A stretch of 45,121 bases of DNA from Methylotenera sp. (GCA_021732405.1 JAKFVB010000016.1:1-45121); one strand, 5' to 3'. Numbered from the stretch's first letter, positions 8,071 to 18,840 are shown. Translations and numbers: made by a program. The notes: generated from the letters alone by a model not told the origin.

Positions 8071-9537
8071 ATGTTCAAACGCCACAACATGATTTTAACG
8101 AATAGTATTTTAGCCATCACCAGCCTGATATCGATGGGAGCCTATGCTTTGGAAAATGTAATCAATGAAACAACCAGCACTTTAAACGACCAGCAAAGTG
8201 TTGCCGTCACGATTTACAACGGTGATTTAGCATTAGTAAAAGATACGCGCAAAGTGCAATTAAATGCTGGTATCAACGCGCTTGCATTGCGCGATGTTAG
8301 CGCGCAAATTCGACCAGAAACCGCTTTATTGCGAAGCATTAATGCACCAGGCAGTTTAAATTTACTAGAGCAAAATTTTGATTTTGACTTACTCACACCA
8401 GCAAAATTACTAGAAAAATATGTAGGAAAAACCGTTGGTTTAATTAAAACGAATCCAGCCACAGGCGCAGAAACAGTTGAGCAAGCAACTGTTTTATCCG
8501 CTAACAATGGTGTGGTGCTAAGAGTCGGCAACCGTATTGAAACAGGTGTTTCTACAAACCGTATTGTTTACGACAATGTACCCGCAAACTTGCGCGACCG
8601 CCCTACTTTGGTCACACAAATCAATAATAAAGGTGCTACCGACCAAACAGTCGAATTAAGTTACTTAACGGGTGGTTTAGGCTGGAAAGCTGATTACGTT
8701 GCCGAACTAAACAGCAAAGAAAATATGTTGGATTTATCTGGCTGGGTGACTTTAACCAATAGCAGTGGTGCCGCTTATAAAAACGCCAAATTGCAATTGG
8801 TCGCAGGCGATGTCAATCGTGTGTATCCATCACCACGCGCTTTCCCTATGCAAACGCGCAAAATTGAGATGATGGCAGATGCAGCTGCACCAATGGCAGA
8901 AGAGTCGTTATTGGAATATCACTTATATACGCTAGACCGCCCTACCACCATTGCTGAAAACCAGACCAAACAAGTCGCATTGCTTTCTGCCAGCGGCGTA
9001 CCTGTTCGTAAAGAATTGGTATTGCGTGGTGCTGATTACTACTATCAAGGCCAGTATGGCGAAATTGGTAGCAAAATGAAAGTGGGCGTATTTATTGAGT
9101 TTGATAATAAAGAAGCCGCAAAATTGGGCATGCCATTACCCAAAGGCGTATTGCGTGTTTATAAAAAAGATAGCGCTGGCAATGCACAGTTTGTAGGTGA
9201 AGATAATATTGACCACACCCCTAAAAATGAAACCGTGCGTTTAAAGCTAGGTGAATCGTTTGACGTCACAGTAGATAAAAAACAAACCGACTTCAAAGTA
9301 TTGCCTCGCCCATCAAAAGGCAATAATTTGTATGAAAGCGCATTTGAGTTAACACTAAAAAATGCCAAAAAAGAAAAAGTCACCGTCACTGTGCAAGAGC
9401 CGATTAGCGGCGATTGGAAAATTATCAGCGAAAACAAAATGCATACCAAAGTAAATAGTCATTTGGCTGAGTGGAAAATAGAAATTCCGGCAGAAGACAA
9501 AGTAACGCTTATTTACAGAGCGCAAGTAAAGTATTAG
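8071..9537 (+). CDS. Secreted DUF4139-domain protein of unknown function
   Basis: The 488-residue protein has a plausible signal peptide: positively charged MFKRHN, a hydrophobic core, and an A-Y-A cleavage site near residue 26. It is therefore expected in the periplasm or outside the cell. The start is supported by GGGAGA about 7 nt upstream. The C-terminal half (KVGVFIEFDNKE through WKIEIPAEDKVTLIYRAQVKY) resembles the DUF4139 domain, a beta-rich module with no assigned activity. The N-terminal half (VAVTIYNGDLALVKDTRKV) matches proteins that carry that domain. No catalytic motif was recognised. It sits between maf and an RsmI-like gene, on the same strand. Confidence 0.75.
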   Translation: MFKRHNMILTNSILAITSLISMGAYALENVINETTSTLNDQQSVAVTIYNGDLALVKDTRKVQLNAGINALALRDVSAQIRPETALLRSINAPGSLNLLEQNFDFDLLTPAKLLEKYVGKTVGLIKTNPATGAETVEQATVLSANNGVVLRVGNRIETGVSTNRIVYDNVPANLRDRPTLVTQINNKGATDQTVELSYLTGGLGWKADYVAELNSKENMLDLSGWVTLTNSSGAAYKNAKLQLVAGDVNRVYPSPRAFPMQTRKIEMMADAAAPMAEESLLEYHLYTLDRPTTIAENQTKQVALLSASGVPVRKELVLRGADYYYQGQYGEIGSKMKVGVFIEFDNKEAAKLGMPLPKGVLRVYKKDSAGNAQFVGEDNIDHTPKNETVRLKLGESFDVTVDKKQTDFKVLPRPSKGNNLYESAFELTLKNAKKEKVTVTVQEPISGDWKIISENKMHTKVNSHLAEWKIEIPAEDKVTLIYRAQVKY

Positions 9538-9550
9538 CCGGCAAGTAACG

Positions 9551-10264
9551 ATGGGCGCGTTTGGCACTTTATATTTAGTACCTGTCACGCTGGGCGATGA
9601 TAATATCAATCAAGTTTTGCCGCCCGAGGTGACTGCTTTTGCACAAAAACTGGATACTTTTGTAGTTGAAAGTGAAAAATCTGCACGCCACTTTTTAAGC
9701 ACTATCAAAACCATTAAACCTGTGCGCGAGCTCAGTTTGCACTTATTAAATGAACATACTGCAGATAAAGACGTTTCTGCGTTGCTAGCACCTTTATTGG
9801 CTGGCAAGGATGTGGGGCTAATGTCTGATGCGGGTTGCCCAGGTGTCGCTGACCCTGGCGCAAAATTAGTTGAGTTGGCACATCAAAAAGGCATAAAAGT
9901 CGTGCCATTTGTTGGGCCCAGCTCAATTTTACTTAGCTTGATGGCCAGCGGCTTAAATGGTCAGCAATTCGCATTTCTAGGCTATTTGCCAGTCGATAAA
10001 TTGGCGCGCAACAACAAATTAAAAGAAATCGAAAAACGTTCTCTCAGCCACAAAGAAACGCAATTATTTATTGAAACGCCGTATCGCAATCAGCACATGC
10101 TTGAAGCAATTTTAAGTACATGCCAACCCAATACAAGGCTGTGTATTGCTTGCGATATTAGCTTGACTGGTGAGATGATTGTGACAAAAACGGTGGCAAG
10201 CTGGAAAAAAGCATCGTTACCCGATTTGCATAAAAGGCCAACCGTATTTTTATTGCTGTCTTAA
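9551..10264 (+). CDS. RsmI-like SAM-dependent methyltransferase (tetrapyrrole methylase fold)
   Basis: This 237-residue protein has the hallmarks of the RsmI/YraL group: an N-terminal GTLYLVPVTLGD, the segment VGLMSDAGCPGVADPG (88-103) and VGPSSILLSLMASG from 121. RsmI methylates the 2'-O of C1402 in 16S rRNA. This protein is shorter than typical RsmI (about 280) and its N-terminus departs from the usual LYVVATPIGN. It belongs to the betaproteobacterial paralogue group often found beside maf. Its substrate is therefore uncertain. It starts 13 nt after the DUF4139 gene and is convergent with rnhB, with only 2 nt between stop codons. Confidence 0.8.
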   Translation: MGAFGTLYLVPVTLGDDNINQVLPPEVTAFAQKLDTFVVESEKSARHFLSTIKTIKPVRELSLHLLNEHTADKDVSALLAPLLAGKDVGLMSDAGCPGVADPGAKLVELAHQKGIKVVPFVGPSSILLSLMASGLNGQQFAFLGYLPVDKLARNNKLKEIEKRSLSHKETQLFIETPYRNQHMLEAILSTCQPNTRLCIACDISLTGEMIVTKTVASWKKASLPDLHKRPTVFLLLS

Positions 10265-10266
10265 TA

Positions 10267-10872
10267 TTACAGTTTAATTAAAGCTTTAACGGGCGCATAG
10301 CTTAAACGGTGATAAGGGCTAATCCCATGCAAGTTGAGCATTTCTAAGTGATGCGCTGTTGGATAACCCTTGTGTTTTGCAAAACCATATTGCGGATAGA
10401 TTTTATCTAATTCATACAACTCAGCATCGCGCGCAACCTTTGCCAAGATTGAAGCAGCTGAAATAGCTTGCACCTTACTGTCGCCTTTTACAATCGCCTC
10501 ACACGGCAAGCTTATCTTAGGGCATTTATTGCCGTCTACCTGCACTAATACTTGTCCAGATTGAATTTTTTCAGCTAATTCAGGCGTTAAGTGCAACGAT
10601 TCAACAGCACGTTTCATGGCCAATAAGCTTGCTTGCAGAATATTGATTTCGTCGATTTCTTGTGCGCTACAGCTGGCGATTGACCATGCAAGGGATTTAG
10701 TTTTGATTTCAGCGCTTAAAAAGTCACGCTTTTTTTCGGTTAACTTTTTAGAGTCAGCTAAGCCAATAATCGGATTATTAGCATCCAAAATGACTGCTGC
10801 TGCGTAAACGCTACCAGCCAAAGGGCCGCGCCCTGCTTCATCTACACCACAAATCAGTTGCTGCTTATTCAA
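10267..10872 (-). CDS. rnhB: Ribonuclease HII
   Basis: Cuts RNA in RNA:DNA hybrids and removes single ribonucleotides from DNA. The 201-residue length is normal. The catalytic acidic cluster is visible: Asp11 and Glu12 in [19 protein letters not shown] at 39-44, and later acidic residues (VQVDGNK near 130). The C-terminal [24 protein letters not shown] is typical. It is the last gene of the long minus-strand block, 1 nt after lpxB, and meets the plus-strand methyltransferase gene almost stop to stop. No terminator is apparent between them. Confidence 0.96.
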   Translation of the reverse strand: MNKQQLICGVDEAGRGPLAGSVYAAAVILDANNPIIGLADSKKLTEKKRDFLSAEIKTKSLAWSIASCSAQEIDEINILQASLLAMKRAVESLHLTPELAEKIQSGQVLVQVDGNKCPKISLPCEAIVKGDSKVQAISAASILAKVARDAELYELDKIYPQYGFAKHKGYPTAHHLEMLNLHGISPYHRLSYAPVKALIKL

Positions 10873-10873
10873 G

Positions 10874-12052
10874 CTATTTAATGTAGCTTAAGATCACTGC
10901 TGCGGCTTTTTCTGCAGTATTTTGCTTTAAATTAAGGTGGATCTTGGTAAAAATTTGCTTAATTTCAGCGCAATAATTGGTATCGCTTAATAGCCTGGTG
11001 GTAGCATCGCTTAGATTTTGCGGTGTCGCTTCATGCTGCAGCAACTCTGGCACCAAAAACTTGCCTGCTAAAATATTAGGCAGACCAACAAAAGGCTGAT
11101 AACGCATGCGCTTTAATATCCACCAGCTTAAAGCGGGCATACGATAGGTGATGACCATCGGCTTTTTAAGTAAAGCGGCTTCTAACGTCGCCGTGCCAGA
11201 AGCTACAATCACAATATCAGCCGCTTCCATCGCATCATGCGCGTGGCCAAACAGTATTTGCAGATTTAGCTCAACATTAGGGTAATCTGCATAACTGTCA
11301 TGAATAGCATGCTCAAAAATTGCACGTGTTTCGCGCGTAATCAGCGGGACTAAAAATTGTATCGGATGTAATTCTGCGGGCAAGCTGGGGTCGCTAATCT
11401 GTTGTTTTGTGAGTAAGTGCGCAGTTTTTACAAACAAACTGGCATGTTGCTTTACTTCACTTTGTCGACTGCCAGGCAACATGGCAACGACTAATTTACC
11501 AGGCTTAATTTTAAGCGTTTCGCGCGCTGCTTGTGTATTAGGCTCTACTGGCAATTCGTCTGCCAACGGATGGCCTACATAAGTAACAGGTACGTTTGCA
11601 GCTTCATACAAAGCGGGTTCAAATGGAAACAAAGCTAATATATGACTGACGGCACGCTTAATTTTGGTAACACGCCCACCACGCCATGCCCATATAGATG
11701 GGCTCACGTAATGAATGGCTGCAATGCCAGTCTGCTTGAATTTTCGTTCAAGCCAAAGATTAAAATCAGGGGCATCTACACCAATAAAAAGTGTCGGCTT
11801 TTCTATGATTAATTGTTTGAATAAGTTTTTGCGTAATTTTAATAAGCCATAAAGATGTTTAAGCACTTCGACATAGCCGCGGACCGATAGATTTTCGATT
11901 GAGAACAAGGACTTGGCACCTTCTGCAATCATTTTTGGACCAGCAATACCCACAAAGGTTAAGTCGCTACGTTGTGCTTTCAGCGCACGTATCAAATGGC
12001 TGCCCAACAAGTCACCTGAGGCTTCACCAGCCACTATTGCAATTTTGGGCAT
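10874..12052 (-). CDS. lpxB: Lipid-A-disaccharide synthase LpxB
   Basis: Joins UDP-2,3-diacylglucosamine and lipid X to form the lipid A disaccharide at the inner membrane. The 392-residue protein has the GT-B fold signature N-terminus [20 protein letters not shown]. The stretches [36 protein letters not shown] and [21 protein letters not shown] are also characteristic. It follows lpxA by 11 nt in the order lpxD-fabZ-lpxA-lpxB-rnhB, the standard proteobacterial lipid A cluster. No irregularity seen. Confidence 0.97.
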   Translation of the reverse strand: MPKIAIVAGEASGDLLGSHLIRALKAQRSDLTFVGIAGPKMIAEGAKSLFSIENLSVRGYVEVLKHLYGLLKLRKNLFKQLIIEKPTLFIGVDAPDFNLWLERKFKQTGIAAIHYVSPSIWAWRGGRVTKIKRAVSHILALFPFEPALYEAANVPVTYVGHPLADELPVEPNTQAARETLKIKPGKLVVAMLPGSRQSEVKQHASLFVKTAHLLTKQQISDPSLPAELHPIQFLVPLITRETRAIFEHAIHDSYADYPNVELNLQILFGHAHDAMEAADIVIVASGTATLEAALLKKPMVITYRMPALSWWILKRMRYQPFVGLPNILAGKFLVPELLQHEATPQNLSDATTRLLSDTNYCAEIKQIFTKIHLNLKQNTAEKAAAVILSYIK

Positions 12053-12063
12053 ATTGACTCTGA

Positions 12064-12843
12064 CTAGCGGACGATGCCGCGGGTTGATACTGTTAAAAAG
12101 TCGGATAGCATGCTAATTTCATGGCAATCCTTTTGCATATTGGCTAATTCAATTTTAGCTTCATCTAAGGTCAAACCATGACGATATAGGGCTTTATAAG
12201 CGCGTTTTATTTGGGTAATGCTGTCAGGGCTAAAGCCGCGGCGTTTTAAGCCTTCTGAATTGATGCCATGCGGTTTGGCGTCGTAACCAGCAGCGGTTAC
12301 ATAAGGTGGAATATCTTTAAATACAACCGAACCCACTGCGGTAATGACATGCGAGCCAACCTTGCAAAACTGATGAATCAGCGTAAAGCCGCCCAAAATC
12401 GCATAATCATGAATATCAACGTGCCCTGCAAGCGAGCTATTGTTGGCAAGAATCGTGTTATTGCCAATCGTACAATCGTGGGCGATATGCACATAAGCCA
12501 TAATCCAGTTGTCATTGCCAATCTTGGTAACGCCTTTGTCTTGAATAGTGCCACGATTAAAAGTACAAAACTCGCGAATCGTATTATTGTCACCAATTTC
12601 TAAAGTTGTTGGCTCATCACGATATTTTTTATCTTGTGGGGCTTCACCCAATGATGAAAATTGAAAAATCTGATTATTTTTACCGATAATCGTTGGGCCT
12701 TGCAAGACAACATGGCTGGCAATGGTTGTTCCTGCATTTACTTTGACATTTGCACCAATAATCGAATAAGCGCCTACTGTCACGCTGGAATCTAGTTCGG
12801 CTTTGGTGTCAATAATTGCGGTCGGGTGTATTTTTTCAGACAT
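12064..12843 (-). CDS. lpxA: UDP-N-acetylglucosamine acyltransferase LpxA
   Basis: First enzyme of lipid A synthesis; moves a 3-hydroxyacyl chain from ACP to the 3-OH of UDP-GlcNAc. The 259-residue protein is almost wholly left-handed beta-helix hexapeptide repeats (for example IGANVK, IGKNNQ, IGDNNT, IGNDNW). The catalytic base His122 lies in YVHIAHDCTIG, and the C-terminal helical domain (SPDSITQIKRAYKALYR) is present. It is separated from fabZ by 60 AT-rich nt in which I found no clear signal. FabZ and LpxA draw on the same hydroxyacyl-ACP pool. Confidence 0.97.
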   Translation of the reverse strand: MSEKIHPTAIIDTKAELDSSVTVGAYSIIGANVKVNAGTTIASHVVLQGPTIIGKNNQIFQFSSLGEAPQDKKYRDEPTTLEIGDNNTIREFCTFNRGTIQDKGVTKIGNDNWIMAYVHIAHDCTIGNNTILANNSSLAGHVDIHDYAILGGFTLIHQFCKVGSHVITAVGSVVFKDIPPYVTAAGYDAKPHGINSEGLKRRGFSPDSITQIKRAYKALYRHGLTLDEAKIELANMQKDCHEISMLSDFLTVSTRGIVR

Positions 12844-12903
12844 TTTTTGGCTTAAATTTAGTTACTATTTACTTTAAACTACTTAACTAAGTAATTGTTT
12901 TAA

Positions 12904-13383
12904 TTATTTTTCTATTGCTTTTAAAATACACATCATGCTAGCTTCTGCAACAACCGTTCCATCAACTGTTGCAACGCCTGAATACTTCCAAATACCTTTT
13001 AAAACACGGTCAATTTTGACATTTAAAATGATTTGATCGCCTGGCGAAACAGGTTTTTTAAAGCGTGCGCTATCAATACCTGCAAAATAATATACTGAAT
13101 CATCGGTAGGTTTTGTACCCATTGTTTTAAACGAAAGTATGGCCGCAGCTTGTGCCATCGCCTCAACAATCAAAACACCAGGCATCACAGGATGATAAGG
13201 AAAATGGCCTGGGAAAAATGGTTCATTGACACTGACATTTTTTAAAGCAGTAATTTCCTTGCCAACTTCCATCGAAATAACACGATCAATCAACACAAAT
13301 GGGTATCGATGCGGTAAGTGGTCTAGAATCTCATGAATATCCATGCCATTTGCTTCGTTTTTATTTGCTGCTAACTCTGTCAT
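12904..13383 (-). CDS. fabZ: 3-hydroxyacyl-ACP dehydratase FabZ
   Basis: Dehydrates 3-hydroxyacyl-ACP in fatty acid elongation and competes with LpxA for substrate. The hot-dog-fold protein has 159 residues with [13 protein letters not shown] (23-35) and the active-site helix [23 protein letters not shown], giving His60 and Glu74. The N-terminus is about 13 residues longer than E. coli FabZ. The first ATG at 13383 is preceded by AGAGAA at suitable spacing, while the internal ATG at residue 14 has no ribosome site, so the long form is preferred. Confidence 0.96.
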   Translation of the reverse strand: MTELAANKNEANGMDIHEILDHLPHRYPFVLIDRVISMEVGKEITALKNVSVNEPFFPGHFPYHPVMPGVLIVEAMAQAAAILSFKTMGTKPTDDSVYYFAGIDSARFKKPVSPGDQIILNVKIDRVLKGIWKYSGVATVDGTVVAEASMMCILKAIEK

Positions 13384-13397
13384 ATCATTCTCTATGT

Positions 13398-14471
13398 TTA
13401 ACGTTGAGAAGTTAATTTTTCAATCGCTTCTTCTAGGACTTTTATTTTATCTGTTAATTGGCCCATTTTATCCGTTAATTGGCTTAAGTGGCGAATATTT
13501 GCAGCAGTTTTTAACCATGCCTCGTGTTCTTGAAACGGCATCAATGCTGTATAAGTGCCTGATTTGTGAATTGAACGCATAATCATACTGCCTGGCGAAA
13601 TAGTCACATTATCTGCAATACTTAAATGCCCTAGAATCATGGCTGCGCCACCGATTTTACAATGCTTGCCGATGATGGCACTGCCAGCAATACCCACACA
13701 GCCAGCAATCACGGTATGCGCACCAATACGGCAATTGTGCGCAATCTGAACCAGATTATCTAGCTTTACACCATCTTCGATAATCGTATCGTCAATTGCA
13801 CCACGATCGATAGTGGTATTCGCACCAATATCCACATGGTTATGAATAATGACACGCCCTATTTGCGGAATTTTTACCCAGTATTTTTGATTGTCTGACG
13901 TAGCAGCTTCTGCATAACCAAAGCCATCATTGCCAATGACACATCCAGAATATAGATGGCAGTTTTGACCAATTTGCGAGCCATGCTTAATGGTGACATT
14001 TGCCTCTAATTTAGTATTGTCGCCAATCACCGAGTTACGCTCAATCACGCAGCCTGCACCTATTGTGATATTTTTTCCCAATGTGACATTTGCTTCGATA
14101 ACAACACTTGGACCAATACTACAATCTACTAAAACTTGAACGGACTCATCAATAACGGCAGTGCTATGTATACCAACTGCTGCAACATAATCAGGGTTAA
14201 ATAGCTGTGATAATTTTGCGAAATAAGCGTAGGGATTGTCGGTAATAATTTTGGGTAGGTTTGTTAACGATGCATGCTCAGGCTTAACAATCACCGCACT
14301 GGACTCAGTTGCATGCAGTTGAGTTGTATATTTAGTATCGCTAAAAAAACTGATGGCGCCATGTTGCGCAAAAGCAAGCGATCCAACTCGATTAATTAAA
14401 GTGGCTGAACTACCTGAAACTGAGCCACCTAATTGTTGTGTAATTTCTAATAACGATAAACTAATACTCAT
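13398..14471 (-). CDS. lpxD: UDP-3-O-(3-hydroxyacyl)glucosamine N-acyltransferase LpxD
   Basis: Third committed step of lipid A synthesis, N-acylating the LpxA/LpxC product. The 357-residue protein has the N-terminal uridine-binding domain ([27 protein letters not shown]), then a long hexapeptide-repeat beta-helix. Its catalytic His falls near residue 245 in [10 protein letters not shown]-terminal helix follows ([24 protein letters not shown]), predicted coiled coil. It lies between skp and fabZ, 50 nt after skp. Fold, length and order all agree. Confidence 0.97.
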   Translation of the reverse strand: MSISLSLLEITQQLGGSVSGSSATLINRVGSLAFAQHGAISFFSDTKYTTQLHATESSAVIVKPEHASLTNLPKIITDNPYAYFAKLSQLFNPDYVAAVGIHSTAVIDESVQVLVDCSIGPSVVIEANVTLGKNITIGAGCVIERNSVIGDNTKLEANVTIKHGSQIGQNCHLYSGCVIGNDGFGYAEAATSDNQKYWVKIPQIGRVIIHNHVDIGANTTIDRGAIDDTIIEDGVKLDNLVQIAHNCRIGAHTVIAGCVGIAGSAIIGKHCKIGGAAMILGHLSIADNVTISPGSMIMRSIHKSGTYTALMPFQEHEAWLKTAANIRHLSQLTDKMGQLTDKIKVLEEAIEKLTSQR

Positions 14472-14521
14472 AAAAAATTGCTAGGTGAGTAATTGAATAA
14501 AAATAAATAGCCAAACGTAAT

Positions 14522-15037
14522 TTATTTTTTGCCTAACATTTTGAGCACTTTATCCGTAATATCAATTTTTTTACTAGCATATGCAACACCGCCATAAATC
14601 ACTAAATCGTATCCATCTGTTTCAGATACTGTTTGTACAGCTTTGTTAATTCGATCTTGCAAACTTGTTAACTCCTCGTTTTTACGCAAATTGATATCCT
14701 CGCGTAATTCACGCTGTTTACGCTGAAACTCAATTTTAAGGTTAGAAACGTCGCGCTCTTTGTTGCGGCGGTCAGTTTCAGACAATGTAACACCATCTTT
14801 GTCGAGAGCAGTTTCAATGTCACGAATTTGCTTTTGGGTACGTTCTAATTCTTGTGAGCGTGGGCTAAATTCACGCTCTAATTTTTTACCGCTTTCGGCA
14901 GTTTGTGGTGCTTCTTGTAAAATTTTATCGACTTGCACATAGCCAACCTTAAGTTCCGCCGCCTGCAAGCTCACACTCAACGTCGTTGTTAAAACCAACA
15001 CACTCGCAGAAACTAATTTTTTAAACATTTGATTCAA
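14522..15037 (-). CDS. skp: OmpH/Skp family periplasmic chaperone
   Basis: Binds unfolded outer-membrane proteins in the periplasm and passes them towards BamA, its upstream neighbour here. The secretory leader (KKLVSASVLVLTTTLSVSLQAAE) ends in a likely A-A cleavage. The body is charged and helical (EREFSPRSQELERTQKQ, QRKQRELREDI), matching the Skp tentacles. Start choice: GAGGAG (15050-15045) lies 7 nt before a TTG at 15037 and 16 nt before the ATG at 15028. A GTG at 15052 would overlap the ribosome site itself. I prefer the TTG (about 171 residues); only a few leader residues depend on this. Confidence 0.93.
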   Translation of the reverse strand: MNQMFKKLVSASVLVLTTTLSVSLQAAELKVGYVQVDKILQEAPQTAESGKKLEREFSPRSQELERTQKQIRDIETALDKDGVTLSETDRRNKERDVSNLKIEFQRKQRELREDINLRKNEELTSLQDRINKAVQTVSETDGYDLVIYGGVAYASKKIDITDKVLKMLGKK

Positions 15038-15134
15038 TTTCAATCTCCTCACATCAACTACTTTATCAGTATCTCATTTTTACTCATCAATTAGTATGTC
15101 ACAGCAAAAGCATACTGATTAAGTCGTTTTTAAC

Positions 15135-17432
15135 TTAAAATTGTTGCCCAAGTTGGAATTGCAACACCTGAGTTTGATCGCCCTCTTGCTCGTTAAGTGC
15201 TTTTGCAAAAACCAGTTTTAATGGTCCAAACGGTGAAAACCAGCTGACGCCAATACCAGTTGAATACCGCAGCTCACCTAAATTAATAGATTGATTTTCT
15301 GCATAGACATTACCTGTATCAACAAATGCACTTAAACGAAACTGTGATGAATTTTTAAGTAATGGCACTGGAATAAATACCTCCGCGTTGCCTACTATAC
15401 GACTTGTTCCACCAACTGCAAAATCTTGGTTGGTTGAGGGATCAAAATCACGTGGGCCAATCGCACCATTGTCATAACCGCGCACAGAGTTAACGCCACC
15501 AGCATAAAAGTTTCTAAAGAAAGGGAATGCTTTTCCACCATAGCTATCAGCGTAACCTAACTCGCCGTTGAGCATAAATGTCACATCTTTAAACGCTTGT
15601 TTAAACCAAGTATGTCTATATTCTAGCTTATAAAATTGCAAGTCTAAACCAGGAACCGTCGCTTCAGCAGTCAGGCGCTGTAAAACACCTTTATTAGGAA
15701 ACAAGGTGTTGTCTCGCGAGTCATGTGTCCAGCCTAAATTTAATGCTAATGAATTGCTACTACATCCACTGGAGTTATTACAAAAATTTAGATATTGCCT
15801 AGGGCTGCCTGCTGATAAGTCAATTTTGGTGAAATCTGCGGTAAGGCCTGCTGAAAAAAAGTCTCGCTCAGTTAGTGGCAGTCCAAATCTAACACCTGCA
15901 CCATATGAAGAGCTATTGTAAGTACCAATATCCAAAGTTTGTGTGTTGACATCGCGCCTATACACATCAAACCCACGACTAATACCATCGGGCGTAAAGT
16001 AAGGGTCTGTGTATGACAATGAATAAACTGTATTTACTCTACCTGTGTTAATTTGGGCAGATACGCGGTTACCTGTGCCTAGAAAGTTTTGTTGGTTAAC
16101 TGTAACGCCCAAAACCACACCTTCGTTACTGGATAATCCCGCACCGAATTGCACGCTACCTGTCGATTTTTCAGTCACATTAATATTAATATCTACCTGA
16201 TCAGAGCTGCCTGGTACTGCAGGTGTCTCAATAGTTACTTCATCAAAATATTGCAACCGGTCTAAACGTTCTTTAGAGCGGTTAATCTTATCGCCTGCAT
16301 ACCAAGCGGATTCAAGCTGACGGCTTTCGCGACGCAACACAGAATCACGTGTACGGGTATTACCTGTTAAATTAATGCGGCGCACATAGACACGCTTACC
16401 TGGATCGACAAAAAAAGTAAAAGCGGCAGTATGATTTTCTTTATTAATCTCAGGGATTGCATTCACATTTGAAAAAGCATAACCCTCATTACTGAGTCGA
16501 TCACCTATTGCTTTACTGGATTCAGTAATCAATTGGCGGTTAAAAACGTCATCTTTTGCAATTTTAATCAGTGGCTTAAGTTCAGACTCTGGCACCTGTA
16601 ATTCACCAGCCAGTTTCACATCACTAATCGTATATTTCTCACCCTCAGTCACATTAATCGTAATGTAAATATCTTGTTTATCTGGCGAAATAGACACTTG
16701 CGTCGAATCGACTGAGAACTCTAAATAGCCTTTATTTAAATAAAATGATTTGAGCGTTTCAAGATCGGCAGTGAGTTTTTGTTTGGAATATTGATCATTC
16801 TTGTTCCACCAACTCATCCAATTAGGCGTTGTTAACAAAAATTCTGCACGCAAATCTTCGGTTGTGTAAATGTTGTTGCCAACGATATTAATATCACGAA
16901 TCTTAGCCGCAATACCTTCTTCAATTTCAAATCGCACTCCAACACGATTGCGCTCTAAAGGGCTACTGACTGTTTTAACTGTGGCACTGTATTTACCTTG
17001 TGATAAATACTGGCGTTTAATCTCTTGCTCAGCCCGATCTAGCAATGATTTGTCGTAAATCAGTCCTTCCGAAATACCAATTTGCTTAAGGCCTTCTATC
17101 ATTTTGTCAGATGGAAAGGATTTATTACCGCTAAACTCAATTTTCGCAATTGCAGAGCGCTCTTGAACAGTAACAATAAGGATTTCACCCTCTGCTTCTA
17201 TGCGCACATCTTTGAAAAAACCTGTGTTGTATAGCGACTTAATTGCTTGCGTCGCTTTTTCATCGCTCATCGTATCACCGACTTGCACAGGCAAAAAATT
17301 AAACACTGTGCCAGCTTCAGTACGTTGTAAACCCTCAACACGAATATCTTTAATGACGAAAGGCTCAAGCGCTAATACATGCTGGCTGAAGAGTGCAAAA
17401 ACAATGGCGGAGATATGGCGGATTTTAAGCAA
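15135..17432 (-). CDS. bamA: Outer membrane protein assembly factor BamA
   Basis: Central beta-barrel of the BAM complex that inserts outer-membrane proteins. The 765-residue precursor has a signal peptide ending near ...QHVLA|LEPF. Five POTRA repeats follow to roughly residue 420 (first: FVIKDIRVEGLQRTEAGTVF), then the barrel with the conserved VRGYDNGAIGPRD loop. The terminal aromatic is the Phe of QLGQQF. The only usable start is TTG at 17432, because an in-frame TAA lies just upstream; it follows rseP by 4 nt. Order rseP-bamA-skp-lpxD is the standard one. Confidence 0.97.
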   Translation of the reverse strand: MLKIRHISAIVFALFSQHVLALEPFVIKDIRVEGLQRTEAGTVFNFLPVQVGDTMSDEKATQAIKSLYNTGFFKDVRIEAEGEILIVTVQERSAIAKIEFSGNKSFPSDKMIEGLKQIGISEGLIYDKSLLDRAEQEIKRQYLSQGKYSATVKTVSSPLERNRVGVRFEIEEGIAAKIRDINIVGNNIYTTEDLRAEFLLTTPNWMSWWNKNDQYSKQKLTADLETLKSFYLNKGYLEFSVDSTQVSISPDKQDIYITINVTEGEKYTISDVKLAGELQVPESELKPLIKIAKDDVFNRQLITESSKAIGDRLSNEGYAFSNVNAIPEINKENHTAAFTFFVDPGKRVYVRRINLTGNTRTRDSVLRRESRQLESAWYAGDKINRSKERLDRLQYFDEVTIETPAVPGSSDQVDININVTEKSTGSVQFGAGLSSNEGVVLGVTVNQQNFLGTGNRVSAQINTGRVNTVYSLSYTDPYFTPDGISRGFDVYRRDVNTQTLDIGTYNSSSYGAGVRFGLPLTERDFFSAGLTADFTKIDLSAGSPRQYLNFCNNSSGCSSNSLALNLGWTHDSRDNTLFPNKGVLQRLTAEATVPGLDLQFYKLEYRHTWFKQAFKDVTFMLNGELGYADSYGGKAFPFFRNFYAGGVNSVRGYDNGAIGPRDFDPSTNQDFAVGGTSRIVGNAEVFIPVPLLKNSSQFRLSAFVDTGNVYAENQSINLGELRYSTGIGVSWFSPFGPLKLVFAKALNEQEGDQTQVLQFQLGQQF

Positions 17433-17436
17433 ATGG

Positions 17437-18840
17437 TTAACCCGTAATTAGTCGATTAAAGTCATTAAAAATGGCAATTGTCATTAGCAAACCTAACAAT
17501 ACAAACCCTATTTTTTGTCCAGCCAACATCGTTTGATCAGACACTGGCGAACCCTTAAATATTTCAACGATATAATACATCAAATGGCCGCCATCTAATA
17601 CAGGTATTGGCAAAAGGTTAAGTACGCCAATACTGATACTGACTAGCGCAAGAAAACTAAGAAACGTGGTAAGCCCTAAATTTGCGCTCTCGCCAGCGAA
17701 TGTTGCAATGGTTACTGGCCCGCTGATGCCTTTAATCGAGACTTCGCCAGTCAACATCCTGCCCAGCATTTTTAAGCTAAAGATTGCGGTATCCCAGGTT
17801 TTGAAAATGGCTTTTTGAAAAGCCTCAAGTGGCGAATATTGCACTTCAATCAATAATTTATCTAATATTGATTGATCTATTTTTACGCTAGCTCCTAAGC
17901 GGCCAATTTGCTTACCATTCTCAGTCATTTGCTCTGGTATGACGGCAATGGTGAGTACTTCTTGCGCGCGCGCTATTTTAAATTGTAGTGATTGGTTGGG
18001 GTTTGCTTTCACCGTACTGACTACACTTTCCCAATCAGTCACCTTGACATTATCAATACTCAAGATTTTGTCATTAGCTTGAAAATTGGATTTTTGCGCT
18101 GCGCTATCTGGCAATATTTCACCAAGTATAGGTGGTAGTATTGGCTTGATCATATTCAAACCTACTTTGTTGAGGATATCAATTTCTGGATCGCTATCGA
18201 TACCATCAAAACTCAATAAATGCGTATTCAAGTCGCTATTGTTGTCTAAGGTTTCAACTTCAACACTTTTGCTCTCAAGCGATTGTTCTAATAATATCCA
18301 GCGTGCGTCTGTCCAAGTTTTAACTGGTGTTCCAGCCACTTTTTGAATGACTTCACCGCTTTTAAAACCAGCGCTTGCCGCCAAACTATTTACTTCAACT
18401 TCACCTATTATTGGACGCATGCCAGTGACGCCTTGCATCAGCAAAATCCAATATAGCAAAATAGCCAATAATAAATTAGCGACTGGCCCAGCTAATACAA
18501 TAGCAATGCGTTTCCAAACGCTTTGGCGGTTAAATGCACGTTTCAATTCAGCTTCAGAATAAACGGACTGTTCAGTATACTGGCCGTTATCAATTGCAGA
18601 TTCACGCTCAGATTTTAATTCGCGCTCATCGAGCATTTTTACAAAACCACCTAAAGGAATGGCGGCCAATACGAATTCTGTATTATCTTTACCGAACGTT
18701 TTTTTCCATAAAGGCTTGCCAAAGCCAATTGAAAAGCGCAAAACTTTGACATTGCACCAACGCGCCACTTGAAAATGACCATATTCATGTATCGTCACCA
18801 ATATGCCGATTGTGATGATAAATGCGATTAAAGTCGTCAT
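17437..18840 (-). CDS. rseP: Site-2 intramembrane zinc protease RseP
   Basis: Cleaves anti-sigma factors within the membrane during envelope stress. The 467-residue protein has the zinc motif HEYGH (His18, Glu19, His22) in the first membrane helix. The second motif, [11 protein letters not shown], holds Asp416 and lies between C-terminal membrane helices. Two periplasmic PDZ domains sit between (around 120-210 and 230-310). The start overlaps dxr by 4 nt (ATGA). It precedes bamA, linking stress signalling and barrel assembly. No anti-sigma substrate gene is in the window. Confidence 0.96.
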   Translation of the reverse strand: MTTLIAFIITIGILVTIHEYGHFQVARWCNVKVLRFSIGFGKPLWKKTFGKDNTEFVLAAIPLGGFVKMLDERELKSERESAIDNGQYTEQSVYSEAELKRAFNRQSVWKRIAIVLAGPVANLLLAILLYWILLMQGVTGMRPIIGEVEVNSLAASAGFKSGEVIQKVAGTPVKTWTDARWILLEQSLESKSVEVETLDNNSDLNTHLLSFDGIDSDPEIDILNKVGLNMIKPILPPILGEILPDSAAQKSNFQANDKILSIDNVKVTDWESVVSTVKANPNQSLQFKIARAQEVLTIAVIPEQMTENGKQIGRLGASVKIDQSILDKLLIEVQYSPLEAFQKAIFKTWDTAIFSLKMLGRMLTGEVSIKGISGPVTIATFAGESANLGLTTFLSFLALVSISIGVLNLLPIPVLDGGHLMYYIVEIFKGSPVSDQTMLAGQKIGFVLLGLLMTIAIFNDFNRLITG

